From contig CAMLJR010000005.1 of assembly GCA_946480345.1 (NCBI GenBank), positions 1 through 37,162 on the forward strand: 37,162 bases of DNA, written 5' to 3'. The translations under genes and the position numbers were made by a program. Below are positions 35,623 through 37,162 of this stretch, in pieces; the stretch's first letter is position 1; each line of letters opens with the position of its first letter. The notes under the pieces are model-generated. The model had not been told where the DNA came from and did no database searches. It saw only the letters and a program-made list of their open reading frames with translations. Origin of the DNA: an uncultured Spongiibacteraceae bacterium. Lineage in GTDB: Bacteria; Pseudomonadota; Gammaproteobacteria; Pseudomonadales; CAMLJR01.

Positions 35623-36803
35623 AGGAACACGTCCGTGCTGTTCAGGCCGAGTTGTACGCCGCCGTAGTTTTTGCCGAAGGTGTAGGGGTTGTTTGCCACA
35701 TGCGCGCGGCCGGCGAGAATATCGAGCACGAAGCGTTGCAACGGCGAGTCGATAAAGATCGCGCGGCCACCGCACATTTTCTGCAATTCGAGCGCAGCGT
35801 TAAGACATTCTTCCGGCACCGCTGCCGATTCGAAGCGATATTGAATCCGCGTGTTCAAATCGGTCGGCTCGCCGCGACGCGCATCGGCCATCAGGCGATC
35901 GAAATTCGCCGTCAGTTTCAAATAAAGCTTGTCGACGGTGGCTTGCGCGTTGGCGGCTGCCATTTGCGCGTGCGGATCTTCCGCGGTTTTCGAGCCGCTG
36001 TTGCTGCCGATGCGCTTCGACGCGACATCGCGGTATGCATGCAACGCGCCCTGCAATGCGCCGATTGCGCCAGCCGACACCGCGCGCGGGAAAATCTGGC
36101 CGAACGGAATTTTGTAGAGCGGAATCGTATGGCTGTCCGGGCCGGGGTTTTCGCCTTTGAAGCTCGCGATCGAACTCAGCGTGCGATACTCGGGCACGAA
36201 CGCATCTTTGACGACGATATCTTTCGAACCGGTGCCCTGCAGACCGAAGGTGAACCAGGTGTCGACGATTTCGAAATCTTTGCGCGGCACGAGGAAAGTG
36301 CGGTAATCGGGATTCGGGTTATCCGCGGTGGGAGGTACCACGCCGCCGAGGAATACCCAATCGCAGTGATCGCAACCGCTGGAGAACGACCAGCGCCCGC
36401 TGAATTTGAAACCGCCATCGACATGTTCGACTTTGCCGACCGGCATATACGACGATGCAATTCGCACATTGGTGTCGTCTTTCCAAACGTCTTCCTGCGC
36501 TTTCAAATCGAACAGTGCGATCTGCCAGTTGTGCACGGCGATCACGCCGTAAATCCACGCGGTCGACATGCACGCTTCGGCGAGCGCGAATTGCACATCG
36601 AAGAAAACCTGCGGGTCCATCTCATAACCGCCCCAGCGTTTTGGTTGCAATACGCGGAACAATCCGGCGTTCTGCATTTCGCGCACGGTTTCATCGGAAA
36701 TTTTACGATCGATCTGCGCTTGACGTGCGCGCTCGCGCAACGCCGGCTGCAATGCGCGGGTTTTCTGAACGACTTCTTGCGGAGTAGGGATGGCACTGGT
36801 CAT
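35619..36803 (-). CDS. 3-HSA monooxygenase oxygenase component (TesA2/HsaA type)
   Basis: Flavin-dependent hydroxylase with the acyl-CoA dehydrogenase fold. In steroid degradation it adds the second ring-A hydroxyl to 3-HSA, preparing the catechol for extradiol cleavage. 394 aa, the same as remembered mycobacterial HsaA. Typical segments: LFRVLQPKRWGGYEMDPQVF, ALAEACMSTAWIYGVIAVHN, FSGRWSFSSGCDHCDWVFLG and ELQKMCGGRAIFIDSPLQRF. It needs the reductase encoded 95 bp upstream. GGAG lies about 8 nt before the ATG. A related group-D hydroxylase for another phenol cannot be excluded by sequence, but the neighbours favour the steroid role. Confidence 0.9.
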   Translation of the reverse strand: MTSAIPTPQEVVQKTRALQPALRERARQAQIDRKISDETVREMQNAGLFRVLQPKRWGGYEMDPQVFFDVQFALAEACMSTAWIYGVIAVHNWQIALFDLKAQEDVWKDDTNVRIASSYMPVGKVEHVDGGFKFSGRWSFSSGCDHCDWVFLGGVVPPTADNPNPDYRTFLVPRKDFEIVDTWFTFGLQGTGSKDIVVKDAFVPEYRTLSSIASFKGENPGPDSHTIPLYKIPFGQIFPRAVSAGAIGALQGALHAYRDVASKRIGSNSGSKTAEDPHAQMAAANAQATVDKLYLKLTANFDRLMADARRGEPTDLNTRIQYRFESAAVPEECLNAALELQKMCGGRAIFIDSPLQRFVLDILAGRAHVANNPYTFGKNYGGVQLGLNSTDVFL

Positions 36804-36898
36804 AAGAATTCTCCGAACGCTTTATTGATTTAGTGGTTGCGTAATGCAGTTGCGACGAAAGTAAAAACGATGCTGTCCGCATCGCGAACGGTTGGCGA

Positions 36899-37162
36899 TT
36901 ACACCGCCGCCAATTGTTTGTATTGGCCCTTGAAAAAAATCAGCGGATCTTTGTTGAGGTTGTCGAACGCGACAATGCGGCCGACCAGAATGATGTGATC
37001 GCCACCCGCATAACGATGCTCGATCTCGCATTCGAAACGCGCGCTGTAATCGGTCAATACCGGGACGTTGCCGGCGCCGAATTCATGCGGCGTTTCGGCG
37101 AATTTGTCGATGTTCTTCGTCGCGAAATGACGCGACAGTTGTTCCTGACCCGAGTGCAGGAC
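36899..37162 (-). CDS. Flavin reductase component (TesA1/HsaB type), C-terminal part
   Basis: The reverse strand is open from the window edge to a TAA at 36899, giving 87 C-terminal residues; the start lies outside. Segments LHSGQEQLSRHFATKN, NVPVLTDYSARFECEIEHRY and GGDHIILVGRIVAFDNL match the flavin-reductase-like domain family (HsaB/HpaC). It would supply reduced flavin to the oxygenase encoded next. The upstream part of the operon, expected to hold the extradiol dioxygenase, is beyond the window. Confidence 0.88.
   Translation of the reverse strand, partial: VLHSGQEQLSRHFATKNIDKFAETPHEFGAGNVPVLTDYSARFECEIEHRYAGGDHIILVGRIVAFDNLNKDPLIFFKGQYKQLAAV

Noticed and set aside
35595..36833. 412-codon frame opposite the HsaA-like gene
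   Set aside because: The minus strand encodes a clear monooxygenase; the plus frame has no recognisable domain.

Overview
The window looks like chromosomal DNA of a steroid-degrading proteobacterium, most likely a gammaproteobacterium. The evidence is one end of a Tes/Hsa-type steroid ring-cleavage operon, an AcrB-class RND efflux operon, a Pseudomonas-like arginine deiminase set and an OMPLA phospholipase. The lineage is an inference; no rRNA or marker gene is present.

Layout. (1) 1-812, minus: 5' part of selO. (2) 1076-9994, plus: a tight six-gene operon encoding an RND adaptor, pump and outer-membrane channel, a SulP anion transporter, a PPK2 polyphosphate kinase and an unknown 97-aa protein. 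(3) 23253-10003, minus: an eight-gene operon encoding a DcaP-like porin, a lysine/arginine decarboxylase, an ornithine decarboxylase, a PotE-type antiporter fused to a solute-binding domain, arcA, arcB, arcC and an MscS channel. It can take arginine to ornithine with ATP gain and ornithine to putrescine with export, consuming protons on the way. (4) 23589-27161: an AI-2E family transporter (minus), divergent from ompA-like and pldA genes (plus). (5) 27595-30798, plus: a MASE1 sensor kinase, a FixJ/LuxR response regulator and a single-domain receiver, in noticeably AT-richer DNA. (6) 31086-37162, minus: steroid genes in the order tesA1 (partial), tesA2, SDR, tesD, tesE, tesF, tesG.

The most interesting signal is a repeated 12-bp palindrome, close to AGACCWWGGTCT. 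It occurs upstream of the porin/ADI operon, between the AI-2E gene and ompA, upstream of the lone receiver, and in tandem in front of two short gene-less stretches that each end in an intrinsic terminator. In the four best cases the palindrome centre lies 30.5 to 31.5 bp before a -10-like hexamer, near -43 from the predicted start. This is the position expected for an activator overlapping the -35 region. I infer a local regulon of the FixJ-type regulator that includes envelope proteins, arginine/polyamine metabolism and one, perhaps two, undescribed small RNAs. The better RNA (about 30867-30945) has a 5' hairpin, a CU-rich linker complementary to Shine-Dalgarno sequences, and a terminator.

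Other points of note are the PotE/binding-protein fusion with an internal signal-like segment, a degenerate 23-bp-period tandem repeat upstream of the porin promoter, and paired CGAAA/TTTCG inverted repeats upstream of the kinase.
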